Assembly: GCA_946615295.1 (NCBI GenBank)
Contig: CAMOHL010000059.1
Location: 1-5,776 of the forward strand
Direction of reading: 5' to 3'
DNA: 5,776 bases
Origin: an uncultured Clostridia bacterium
GTDB taxonomy: Bacteria > Bacillota > Clostridia > Christensenellales > UBA1242
Positions 1 to 5,773 of the stretch are shown here, piece by piece. Numbering within the stretch: position 1 is the stretch's first letter; each line of letters begins with the position of its first letter. Position numbers and translations under genes: made by a program. The notes beneath the pieces were generated by a model. That model did not search any database. It was not told the DNA's origin and worked only from the letters and a program-made list of their open reading frames with translations.

Positions 1-2816
1 ATTGTAGATTCTGCAACAATCAAAACTTTTCCAAGTCCAACAAATTTATAAACAAATTCGTTTCCGTTAATCCAAATTGAAGCATCTCCTTCTCCATTTT
101 CATCAAACACTTTAACAATATTTTCACTTATATTAAGTGTTCTAATAAACTTTGCAATTGTGTTGATGCTTTCATCTAATCCTTCAATTTCTTCATTGTA
201 GTTTTTACCTTTGAATTGTTCCAAGATATTCAAATCAAAATTTTCAGGTATTTGATATACATTCAAGTAAAAATCTTTTTCATCAGCTTCTGGTGATTCA
301 AAATTCAAATTGAGATACAAATTCTGCCAACTATAATCCGTTGCCATAATCAAATTGTCATGCTCTGTTGAACCTTGGAACTCAACAGTCAATTCAGCTT
401 GCAATTCATCTTCATCAGTTGTCAAATTCATTCCCACAAGTTCGGTTGACAAAATCTTGATTGCAACAACATAAATTGATTCTCTATCGTGGAGAACTTC
501 AAATTTTGCATAGCCCTCACTGTTTGCAATGATGTCAAATGTAAACTTTCCTGCAACAGTATTATTTTGATTTACAACTTGAGCATTGATGTTTGAACCA
601 GTAAAGTGATTGATAGTCAATCTATTGTTTTCCAATGAATCAATGTCGCCATTATATGTTATTTCAACAGCAATGTGTCCACCCTTGTAGATTTCTGCAA
701 AAATATTACTGTTGAGAGCAAAAGCATAATCTTCATCATCAATGTCCAAATTTGGATTATATCTTGCAATCTTGTCGCTCTCTTCTGCATTATAATCAAT
801 GCCCGTAAATACAACTTTGTTTTCAACTGTTACATTTATAGCATCGCTTGAACCTTCTATTTCAGCATAACCATTTGTAATTATATAATCTCCAAAATTT
901 GTTCCATCAAATTTTTCAGTAGTTCTCAAAACAACTGCATATATGTTTGCTCTGCCTGTCTTTAGTGGTCTGACAATTGAATAGTTGAAGGCTTCTTGTT
1001 CTGATATAGAAATTGGATAACAATCTTTTTCGTTTATCAAAACTTTTATACTTGTGTCATCACATTTGATAACATCTGTGTTTGGAGTAAAGAACAAAAC
1101 TCTTGAATATGTTGAATTTGTTGGATTAAGTTCAACAGTGATATCATTCAAGTCAAATTCTTCCAAATCATCATCTGAATTATAATTTAATACAACAACA
1201 TTTTCGCTTGTTGCAACTGAATTTAGATTTGTTTTTGAAATTGTGAATGGAACATAATCATAAAATACATCTTCACTTTCAGGTTGCTCATAGACAAATA
1301 TAAAATAGAACTTATTTTGACTATATTGTTCAACCTTGTAGTTGTATGTTCTGTTTAATGTGGCATCCTTTTCAACTGTGATAAATTGTGATGCATCGGC
1401 AATAATCTTGTTGTTTATAGAAATTTGATTGTTTCCAATTATCAATTGTTGACCAAAACCTTGAGCATCATTTGTTTCGTATCCAACATACAACTTAACT
1501 TTGCCTAGCAATGTATTCTTATAGTCCACATCTATTTCATTTGACAAAACTATGTCAACAAAATAATTGTTTTTTCTTACATTTTGTTCTGTGTTTGAGA
1601 AGACAATTCTACCTTCTTCAAAAACAGGATAGTCAGGAATAGTTATGTTTTTTGAACCAGTTGTAAGTTCTTGAACAGTGATTTCATTTATCTTAAACTT
1701 TATTTCATTTGACAAAACTCGTATTTCACCAATTGCTTGTCTATATGGTATCATTGGGTCTTGATATTGTGAATAGTCATCAAGTGTTGGCTCATTGTCA
1801 ATATCATTATATTTTGCAATTGTGTAGGCATAGATTGTGAATTCTTCACCCTCTTTGTCGCTATATATTGTAACAACTCCATTTTTATCTATTGAAGCTA
1901 TCTCTGGATTTGAAGTTTCAAAATGTATTGGCTTTGATTTTTTAAAGTTTGTTTGACCAAGGACATAATTGACTTCATCAATCTTTAATGTTTTTTTTGA
2001 AGGAACATTTGTTGATGGCAAAACAATAGAGTTCTCTGGACTCAAAACTGATTGAATATCAATTTTTGAATTTGGATAAACATTATAGTATTGTTTTTCT
2101 TCATCAAAGTCAAAATTTTGTTTTGTTGAAATATCAATTTGTTCGACTGATGTATCAACAAATACCCAGCAAGATGTGGTTTTTAATCCCTGTGTTGCAA
2201 TAAGTTTAACCCAGCCACCAACATTGACTTCAACTTCTTCTCCATTAAGCAAAACTTTTTTTGTCAATGGTTTCAACTTTATTGGTTGACCTATTTTGAC
2301 AGTGTAGTTCAAATACAGTTTATCGGCATCGTTTTCATCTTTGTCTATAATTTTGGTGTTGTCATCTTCAACAAGTTGCAAGATTGGAGATTCAGCATTT
2401 GAACTCTCATCAATTTTCAAAACTGCATCTAACTCAGTGCAATCAACATTTGCTCCGAGCATTACATATTCATAAACAGGATTTCCATCTTCATCAACTT
2501 CTTGCTTCCAAATCAAATTTCCATTTTCCGTTTTAAGCTGATTACCATTTTCGTCAACAGAAATTTTTTTGTTGCCGTCAATAACAAACTCGCTCTTTTC
2601 TTCAAAAGTTCCATCTGCTGCAATTGCTGTTGTCCAGCCCCAAGTTTCCAAAGGAACATACTTAGGTTTGAATCCACCAGAAATCCAAACATACAAAACA
2701 ACACCAGCAAGCATTGCCATAACTCCAGCAAAAGAAAATCCAAATATCTTTAAGACATTCATAAATTTTTCTTTTCTCGACATTTGTGATAAAGCTGTAA
2801 ATCGTTTTTTTGCCAT
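1..2816 (-). CDS. Large membrane-anchored extracellular protein with bacterial Ig-like (Big_2-type) domains, C-terminus outside window
   Basis: I translated the minus strand from ATG at 2816-2814 to the left edge: 938 codons, no stop, so the gene is partial at its 3' end. Residues 1-22 are basic (seven Lys/Arg), residues about 23-45 form one hydrophobic helix, and the rest is hydrophilic and beta-like, rich in Asn, Asp, Glu and Ile, with only four Cys (126, 216, 585, 599). The positive-inside rule places this long part outside the cell. No AxA-type cleavage site follows the helix, so an uncleaved anchor is likelier than a signal peptide. Residues 299-317 carry the Big_2 signature (TSNPEIASIDKNGVVT). 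A second Ig-like unit spans about 559-630, with NPTNSTY near its start and TGRANIYAVV near its end. A strand resembling the end of another unit (VGLGKVLIVAES) lies at 926-937. Start: AGGGAG lies 6 bases upstream of ATG 2816; an in-frame ATG at 2837 lacks such a site. Surface adhesion or envelope architecture is inference; I do not recognise a specific family. Confidence 0.88.
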   Translation of the reverse strand, partial: MAKKRFTALSQMSRKEKFMNVLKIFGFSFAGVMAMLAGVVLYVWISGGFKPKYVPLETWGWTTAIAADGTFEEKSEFVIDGNKKISVDENGNQLKTENGNLIWKQEVDEDGNPVYEYVMLGANVDCTELDAVLKIDESSNAESPILQLVEDDNTKIIDKDENDADKLYLNYTVKIGQPIKLKPLTKKVLLNGEEVEVNVGGWVKLIATQGLKTTSCWVFVDTSVEQIDISTKQNFDFDEEKQYYNVYPNSKIDIQSVLSPENSIVLPSTNVPSKKTLKIDEVNYVLGQTNFKKSKPIHFETSNPEIASIDKNGVVTIYSDKEGEEFTIYAYTIAKYNDIDNEPTLDDYSQYQDPMIPYRQAIGEIRVLSNEIKFKINEITVQELTTGSKNITIPDYPVFEEGRIVFSNTEQNVRKNNYFVDIVLSNEIDVDYKNTLLGKVKLYVGYETNDAQGFGQQLIIGNNQISINNKIIADASQFITVEKDATLNRTYNYKVEQYSQNKFYFIFVYEQPESEDVFYDYVPFTISKTNLNSVATSENVVVLNYNSDDDLEEFDLNDITVELNPTNSTYSRVLFFTPNTDVIKCDDTSIKVLINEKDCYPISISEQEAFNYSIVRPLKTGRANIYAVVLRTTEKFDGTNFGDYIITNGYAEIEGSSDAINVTVENKVVFTGIDYNAEESDKIARYNPNLDIDDEDYAFALNSNIFAEIYKGGHIAVEITYNGDIDSLENNRLTINHFTGSNINAQVVNQNNTVAGKFTFDIIANSEGYAKFEVLHDRESIYVVAIKILSTELVGMNLTTDEDELQAELTVEFQGSTEHDNLIMATDYSWQNLYLNLNFESPEADEKDFYLNVYQIPENFDLNILEQFKGKNYNEEIEGLDESINTIAKFIRTLNISENIVKVFDENGEGDASIWINGNEFVYKFVGLGKVLIVAEST
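1533..1718 (-). repeat. In-frame 18-bp direct repeat inside the surface-protein gene (copies 1533-1550 and 1701-1718)
   Basis: The 18-mer TATTTCATTTGACAAAAC (plus strand) occurs identically at 1533-1550 and 1701-1718. The copies are 168 bp, or 56 codons, apart in the same frame and encode VLSNEI at residues 423-428 and 367-372. A related ILSTEL occurs at residues 788-793. This may mark a recurring beta-strand at domain borders in an array of diverged Ig-like units, but the flanking residues are not clearly repeated. Confidence 0.5.
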
Positions 2817-2822
2817 AATATA

Positions 2823-2828
2823 CTCCCT
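2823..2828 (-). promoter_or_regulatory. Ribosome binding site of the surface-protein gene
   Basis: AGGGAG on the minus strand lies 6 bases before ATG 2816-2814. It decides the start: the in-frame ATG at 2837-2835, which would add seven residues, has only AT-rich sequence upstream. The segment 2818-2824 just after the GGG could pair with 2839-2845 in a 7-bp stem that partly masks the site; this is weak and unproven. Confidence 0.75.
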
Positions 2829-2837
2829 ATCAATCAT

Positions 2838-2849
2838 TAGTATATACTA
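2838..2849. repeat. 12-bp perfect palindrome in the 5' leader (possible operator)
   Basis: TAGTATATACTA is a perfect palindrome just downstream of the transcription start predicted from the TTGACT/TATAAT promoter. A repressor site there would block early elongation. Such AT-only-cored palindromes arise readily by chance in DNA this AT-rich, so an operator role is only a suggestion. Confidence 0.3.
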
Positions 2850-2859
2850 TTTATAAATA

Positions 2860-2888
2860 ATTATATAATTATTTTAAATCCAAGTCAA
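2860..2888 (-). promoter_or_regulatory. Sigma-A type promoter for the surface-protein gene
   Basis: On the minus strand, TTGACT (2888-2883; one mismatch to TTGACA) and TATAAT (2865-2860; consensus) are separated by exactly 17 bp (2882-2866). Transcription would begin near 2853, giving a leader of about 37 bases before the ATG at 2816. No extended -10 TGn is present. The promoter lies well downstream of the rplQ terminator, so the large gene is probably an independent unit. In very AT-rich DNA a chance TATAAT is common, but the paired -35 at ideal spacing and its position make this convincing. Confidence 0.75.
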
Positions 2889-3020
2889 ACAAAGTTCTGA
2901 CATAAAACAATAAGAAAAAATGTAAGTAAAGATAAAAAAATATTCAAAACTTTAATTTTTTTGTTTGTGATTTTACAAAAAAAATAATTAAAAATTAAAA
3001 AATTTTCAAAAAATCAGCAG

Positions 3021-3079
3021 TTTTTTGCAATTTTTTTGTGTTTTTTGCTTGTTTTTTTAAGATTTTTATTAAATTTTTT
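3021..3079. other. Helically phased A/T-tracts, probable intrinsically curved DNA
   Basis: T-tracts of 5-7 bases (A-tracts on the minus strand) occur at 3021-3026, 3031-3037, 3041-3046, 3052-3058, 3063-3067 and 3074-3079. Their centres are spaced 10.5, 9.5, 11.5, 10 and 11.5 bp apart, close to one helical turn. A-tracts of this length in phase with the helix are the classic cause of intrinsic bending. The array is about 130-190 bp upstream of the -35 box of the surface-protein gene. Less regular tracts continue on the left (2977-2984, 2997-3002, 3008-3013). Curvature is inferred from established A-tract behaviour; a regulatory role is speculative. Confidence 0.55.
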
Positions 3080-3119
3080 AAATATAAATTTTTGAGTATT
3101 TCAAAAAAACTATCATTTG

Positions 3120-3152
3120 TTGTTGTAGTTTTTTGTTTAAAAAATACAACAA
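3120..3152. repeat. Imperfect inverted repeat (hairpin) in the spacer
   Basis: TTGTTGTA at 3120-3127 is the reverse complement of TACAACAA at 3145-3152. After one G/A mismatch the pairing continues for five A/T pairs (3129-3133 with 3139-3143), leaving a 5-base loop. It would form a 14-position stem with one mismatch. No immediate T-tract follows on the minus strand, so it is not a clear second terminator for rplQ. It may be a transcript-end structure, a protein site or chance. Confidence 0.35.
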
Positions 3153-3244
3153 AATATTTTTTGATTACAAAATTTTAATATTCTAAAAATATAAAATCTT
3201 AATTTATTTTTGAATTTAAAGAATTGATTTATGTTTTTGGGTAT

Positions 3245-3266
3245 AAAAAAAAGGCAAACTGCCTTT
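3245..3266 (-). terminator. Intrinsic terminator after rplQ
   Basis: On the minus strand AAAGGCA, loop GTT and TGCCTTT form a perfect 7-bp stem (3266-3260 with 3256-3250) that runs directly into T residues, giving eight T in a row at 3252-3245. It begins three bases after the rplQ TAA (3272-3270) and closes the ribosomal operon, separating it from the gene on the left. Confidence 0.88.
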
Positions 3267-3269
3267 CTT

Positions 3270-3782
3270 TTAAATAAGTTTTATGATTGCCATTTCAGCA
3301 TTGTCGCCATGTCTTGCACCAAGTTTCAAAATTCTTGTGTAGCCACCACCTTGACCATTTTCTGCATTTCTTTTTGCATACTTTGGAGCATATACATTGA
3401 ATATTTTTTCAATAAGTGGATGAGCAACATCAGCTGTTCTCTTAACAAAATCTGCTTTAGATTCACCTTCAGCTTTTTGTTCTTGAATATCGTTGAGTTT
3501 AGCCATCAATTTTCTTCTAGCAACCAATTTCTTTGGTCCATCGTTCAAAACTTCTTTATTAACTTTTTCGCCTTTTGCATTTACAACTTCTTTTGTAACT
3601 TTTACAGTGTCTTCATAAGAATTAATTGCAAGAGTCAAAAGTTTTTCTGTGTAACTTCTCAAAGCTTTTGCTTTTTCCAAAGTAGTTTCAACTTTTCCGT
3701 ACCAAAGGAGTGCTGTTGCTTGGTTTTTTAACACTGCCAATCTTTCATCGGTAGGTCTTCCTAATTTTTTAACTGCTGCCAT
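3270..3782 (-). CDS. rplQ: 50S ribosomal protein L17 (bL17), insertion-bearing form
   Basis: The product is a structural protein of the large ribosomal subunit, 170 residues. The N-terminal part shows the bL17 pattern: KKLGRPTDERLAVLKN (5-20), YGKVETTLEKAKALR (28-42), then EKLLTLA (46-52). The conserved C-terminus GGYTRILKLGARHGD (146-160) and AIIKLI end match the family. Typical bL17 is about 115-130 residues; the excess lies in a Lys/Val/Glu-rich segment at about 57-87 and a second at about 98-122, between which ARRKL is conserved. Comparable extensions occur in many Clostridia, so this is probably lineage-specific rather than an error; the frame is intact. The start at 3782 has AGGAG 8 bases upstream, inside the last codons of rpoA, and the gap to rpoA is 5 bases, suggesting coupled translation. 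It is the last gene of the operon, followed by a terminator. Confidence 0.96.
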   Translation of the reverse strand: MAAVKKLGRPTDERLAVLKNQATALLWYGKVETTLEKAKALRSYTEKLLTLAINSYEDTVKVTKEVVNAKGEKVNKEVLNDGPKKLVARRKLMAKLNDIQEQKAEGESKADFVKRTADVAHPLIEKIFNVYAPKYAKRNAENGQGGGYTRILKLGARHGDNAEMAIIKLI

Positions 3783-3787
3783 ATTTC

Positions 3788-4738
3788 TTACTCCTCATCA
3801 TTTCTTAATCCAAGACCATAACTCTCAAGTTTTTTGATAACTTCTTCGAGTGATTTAAGTCCAAGATTTCTTACTTTTAACATATCTTCTTTTGATTTTT
3901 TAGTCAAATCTTCAACTGTATTGATACCAGCTCTCTTCAAGCAATTAAAGCTTCTAACTGAAAGTTCCATATCTTCTATGCTTGTTTCGAGAACTTTGAG
4001 TTGTTTGTCTTCTTCTCTTGTTTTTAGGATGCTTAATCCTTTCATTTCATCAACAAGGTCAACAAACAATTGTGTGTGGTCTTGAACTATCTTTGCAGAT
4101 AGACTTACAACTTCACGAGCAGAAAGTGTTCCATTGGTTTCCACTTCAATGGTGAGTTTGTCATAATTCATACTTTGACCTACACGAGCATTTTCAATGT
4201 TATAGTTAACTTTTTTGACTGGTGTATAGATTGAATCAACTGCAATCCAACCAATATCACTAATTCTTGTTTTATTGATATCAGCAGGAACATAGCCTCT
4301 GCCTCTACCAATCATAATTTCCATTTCGAGAGATGAATCTTCCATTGTGCAAATATGCAAATCTGGATTGAGAATTTCAACTTCTGGATTTGGTTCTATA
4401 TCACTTGCTTTAACTTCGCCTGCAGTGTATTTTTTGATGTATAGTGTTGTAACAAAATCTTCATTTAAGCTTGTTGTTTTAACAGCCAAACTCTTTATGT
4501 TAAGCACAATATCAATAACATCTTCTGCAACACCCTTAATGGTTGAAAACTCGTGTTGAACACCATTGATTCTTATGGCAATTGGTGCTGCACCTGGAAG
4601 AGCAGACAAGAGTGTTCTTCTAAGAGCATTTCCAATTGTGAGTCCATAACCTCTTTCTAGTGGTTCAACAACAAATTTCGCATAGTTGCCATTGTTTGTT
4701 TCTTCACAAGTAATTTTTGGTTTTTCGATTTCCATCAT
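3788..4738 (-). CDS. rpoA: DNA-directed RNA polymerase subunit alpha
   Basis: The 316-residue protein is the alpha subunit, whose dimer nucleates assembly of core RNA polymerase and whose C-terminal domain contacts UP elements and activators. Full length is normal for the family. The N-terminal domain (about 1-233) carries the dimerisation and assembly signature YGLTIGNALRRTLLSALPG (31-49). A charged linker (about 234-252) precedes the C-terminal domain (about 253-312). The DNA-contacting residues known from Escherichia coli (R265, N268, C269, G296, K298, S299, E302) are all present at R262, N265, C266, G293, K295, S296 and E299. Thus UP-element recognition is probably retained, which fits the A-tract-rich DNA of this genome. 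Two adjacent ATG codons open the frame; the first (4738) is chosen because GGAGG is 12 bases upstream, already long. It lies 34 bases after rpsD and 5 bases before rplQ. Confidence 0.98.
   Translation of the reverse strand: MMEIEKPKITCEETNNGNYAKFVVEPLERGYGLTIGNALRRTLLSALPGAAPIAIRINGVQHEFSTIKGVAEDVIDIVLNIKSLAVKTTSLNEDFVTTLYIKKYTAGEVKASDIEPNPEVEILNPDLHICTMEDSSLEMEIMIGRGRGYVPADINKTRISDIGWIAVDSIYTPVKKVNYNIENARVGQSMNYDKLTIEVETNGTLSAREVVSLSAKIVQDHTQLFVDLVDEMKGLSILKTREEDKQLKVLETSIEDMELSVRSFNCLKRAGINTVEDLTKKSKEDMLKVRNLGLKSLEEVIKKLESYGLGLRNDEE
3791..3795 (-). promoter_or_regulatory. rplQ ribosome binding site inside the end of rpoA
   Basis: AGGAG on the minus strand lies 8 bases before the rplQ ATG (3782). 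It is part of the final Glu codons of rpoA and is followed immediately by the rpoA TAA (3790-3788). Ribosomes finishing rpoA therefore sit on the rplQ initiation site, which favours translational coupling of alpha and L17. Confidence 0.8.
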
Positions 4739-4739
4739 A

Positions 4740-4764
4740 AAAATTTTTTACCTCCAAAAATTTT
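4740..4764 (-). promoter_or_regulatory. rpoA ribosome binding site in the loop of a possible A/U hairpin
   Basis: GGAGG (4755-4751) is 12 bases from the ATG at 4738, longer than usual. It is flanked by AAAATTTTT (4764-4756) and AAAAATTTT (4748-4740), which are perfect reverse complements. They could form a 9-bp all-A/U stem with the Shine-Dalgarno sequence in a 7-base loop, which would fold out much of the long spacer. The pairing is seen directly; whether it forms or matters is inference, since A/U stems are weak and common in such sequence. Confidence 0.5.
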
Positions 4765-4772
4765 AAAAACTA

Positions 4773-5360
4773 TTATTTAGAATAGAATTCTACAATCAAT
4801 GTTTCATTAATATTTGCATCGACATCATCTCTTTGTGGCTTAGCAATAACCTTACCAGAAAGATTTGCCATGTCTGCTTCAAGCCACTTTGGAGTAACAA
4901 CTTTTGCTTCTCTAAGTGCTTTGAATATTTCATATTCTCTTTTGTTTTCCTTAACACCAATAACATCGTTGATTTCAACTTGGTATGAAGGAATGTCAAC
5001 AACATGACCATTAACTGTCATAAGTCCATGATTTACAAATTGACGAGCTTGTGGTCTTGTCTTTGCAAAACCAAGACGGTAAACAACATTGTCAAGTCTT
5101 CTTTCAATGAGTGAAAGCATTTCTTCACCTGTTGTGTTTCTTGATTTTTGAGCTTTATCATAGTATTTACGGAATTGTTTTTCTCTAACACCATAGATAA
5201 ATTTAACTTTTTGTTTTTCTTTGAGTTGTATTCCATATTCAGAAACCTTGCGACGAACATTAGCACCAGGATTTCTGTTTGATTTTTTATCTATACCGAT
5301 TGCCATAGGGCTGATGCCTAGGTAACGGCTTCTTTTTAAAACAGGATGTTTAATTGCCAT
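4773..5360 (-). CDS. rpsD: 30S ribosomal protein S4 (uS4)
   Basis: The 195-residue product is a primary 16S rRNA-binding protein that starts assembly of the 30S body and contributes to decoding accuracy. The N-terminal domain contains the family segment VSEYGIQLKEKQKVKFIYG (39-57) and EKQFRKYYDKA (60-70). The RNA-binding S4 domain follows at about 86-150, with RRLDNVVYRLGFAKTRPQAR (87-106), VNHG and VDIPSY. It ends in IVEFYSK as expected. There is no Cys at all, so this is the form without the N-terminal zinc site, and the usual APGQHG motif is replaced by NPGAN (30-34), as in a uS4 type common in Clostridia. Position between rpsK and rpoA matches the alpha operon of Clostridia and proteobacteria, unlike Bacillus subtilis, where rpsD is elsewhere. 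In E. coli S4 represses this operon by binding the rpsM leader; that region is outside the window. Confidence 0.97.
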   Translation of the reverse strand: MAIKHPVLKRSRYLGISPMAIGIDKKSNRNPGANVRRKVSEYGIQLKEKQKVKFIYGVREKQFRKYYDKAQKSRNTTGEEMLSLIERRLDNVVYRLGFAKTRPQARQFVNHGLMTVNGHVVDIPSYQVEINDVIGVKENKREYEIFKALREAKVVTPKWLEADMANLSGKVIAKPQRDDVDANINETLIVEFYSK

Positions 5361-5367
5361 TTTTCTT

Positions 5368-5375
5368 CTCCTTTA
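5368..5375 (-). promoter_or_regulatory. rpsD ribosome binding site abutting the rpsK stop codon
   Basis: TAAAGGAG (5375-5368) combines the rpsK stop codon (5375-5373) with AGGAG (5372-5368), 7 bases before the rpsD ATG at 5360. The arrangement supports the rpsD start and suggests that ribosomes terminating on rpsK can reinitiate on rpsD. Confidence 0.8.
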
Positions 5376-5762
5376 TATTCTTCTATGCTTTGGTGGCCTG
5401 CAACCGTTGTGTGGAATTGGAGATACATCTTTGATAAGTGTAACTTCAAGTTCTACTGTTTGAAGTGCTCTTATAGCAGCTTCTCTACCATTGCCTGGTC
5501 CCTTTACATGAACTTCTACTGATTTAATGCCACGATCTTTTGCAAGTCTTCCTGCAGTTTCTGCGGCTTGTCCTGCAACAAATGGTGTTCCCTTTCTTGA
5601 ACCTTTAAATCCAAGTTTTCCAGCACTGCACCAGCTGATTTCGTTACCAGCATCATCTGTAATTGTTACAATAGTGTTGTGCTTTGTTGCTTGAATATGA
5701 ACAATACCTTTGTCACTATGACTAATTACTTTTCTTTTCTTTGTATTTTTTTGTGTTGCCAT
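5373..5762 (-). CDS. rpsK: 30S ribosomal protein S11 (uS11)
   Basis: The 129-residue product is a small-subunit platform protein near the mRNA exit region, where it binds 16S rRNA. Length is normal. Family marks are GIVHIQATKHNTIVTITD (19-36), GFKGSRKGTPF (51-61), VKGPGNGREAAIRAL (86-100), and the C-terminal PIPHNGCRPPKHRRI (115-129). The final residues are usually KRRRV or KKRRV in other bacteria; KHRRI is a mild variation. The Asn-Gly at 119-120 corresponds to the site reported to form isoaspartate in E. coli S11. The ATG at 5762 has AGGAG (5773-5769) 6 bases upstream. A TAA at 5775-5773, overlapping that site, could be the stop of the preceding gene, expected to be rpsM, but only 14 bases lie beyond the start so this cannot be tested. 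Confidence 0.98.
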   Translation of the reverse strand: MATQKNTKKRKVISHSDKGIVHIQATKHNTIVTITDDAGNEISWCSAGKLGFKGSRKGTPFVAGQAAETAGRLAKDRGIKSVEVHVKGPGNGREAAIRALQTVELEVTLIKDVSPIPHNGCRPPKHRRI

Positions 5763-5768
5763 AATTCA

Positions 5769-5773
5769 CTCCT
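5769..5773 (-). promoter_or_regulatory. rpsK ribosome binding site
   Basis: AGGAG, within AAGGAGT, is 6 bases before the rpsK ATG at 5762 and confirms that the gene is complete at its 5' end although the window ends just beyond it. Confidence 0.8.

Larger units (their letters stand above)
2889..3244. other. Very AT-rich intergenic spacer without visible gene
   Basis: No plausible coding frame, tRNA or rRNA is visible on either strand. G+C is extremely low: I count 25 G/C among the 180 bases 2941-3120 (about 14%), against about 37% in a 60-base sample of rpsK. The spacer consists mostly of homopolymeric A and T tracts. Its recognisable contents are the phased tracts at 3021-3079 and the inverted repeat at 3120-3152. 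A small unstructured RNA cannot be excluded from sequence alone. Confidence 0.7.

Noticed and set aside
2814..2837. Upstream in-frame ATG at 2837-2835 as start of the surface protein
   Set aside because: It would add seven residues but has no Shine-Dalgarno site and would leave a leader of only about 16 bases; ATG 2816 has AGGGAG at 6 bases.
2839..2844. TATACT as an alternative -10 box
   Set aside because: No -35-like hexamer lies 16-18 bp upstream (TATATA only), while TATAAT at 2865-2860 has TTGACT at 17 bp.
2502..2856. Plus-strand frames of 83 and 95 codons and a minus-strand frame of 76 codons near the start of the large gene
   Set aside because: All overlap the uninterrupted 938-codon frame, which has its own promoter, ribosome binding site and coherent membrane topology.
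3120..3162. Inverted repeat as a second intrinsic terminator
   Set aside because: On the minus strand the hairpin is followed by CAAATGATAG and not a T-tract; on the plus strand the T-run starts only after AAAATA and there is no gene ending there.
2889..3244. CRISPR array, tRNA, riboswitch or mobile-element end in the spacer
   Set aside because: No regularly spaced 25-40 bp repeats, cloverleaf, G/C-containing conserved leader structures or transposase-like terminal repeats are visible; the pattern is homopolymer tracts only.
3231..3731. Plus-strand open frame of 166 codons
   Set aside because: It is antisense to rplQ and overlaps its terminator; the product is Phe/Cys/Ser-rich as expected from reading a Lys/Glu-rich gene backwards, and its ATG has no ribosome binding site.
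4733..4735. Second ATG as the rpoA start
   Set aside because: It would put the ribosome binding site 15 bases away; the first ATG at 12 bases is already long, though an N-terminus one residue shorter cannot be excluded.
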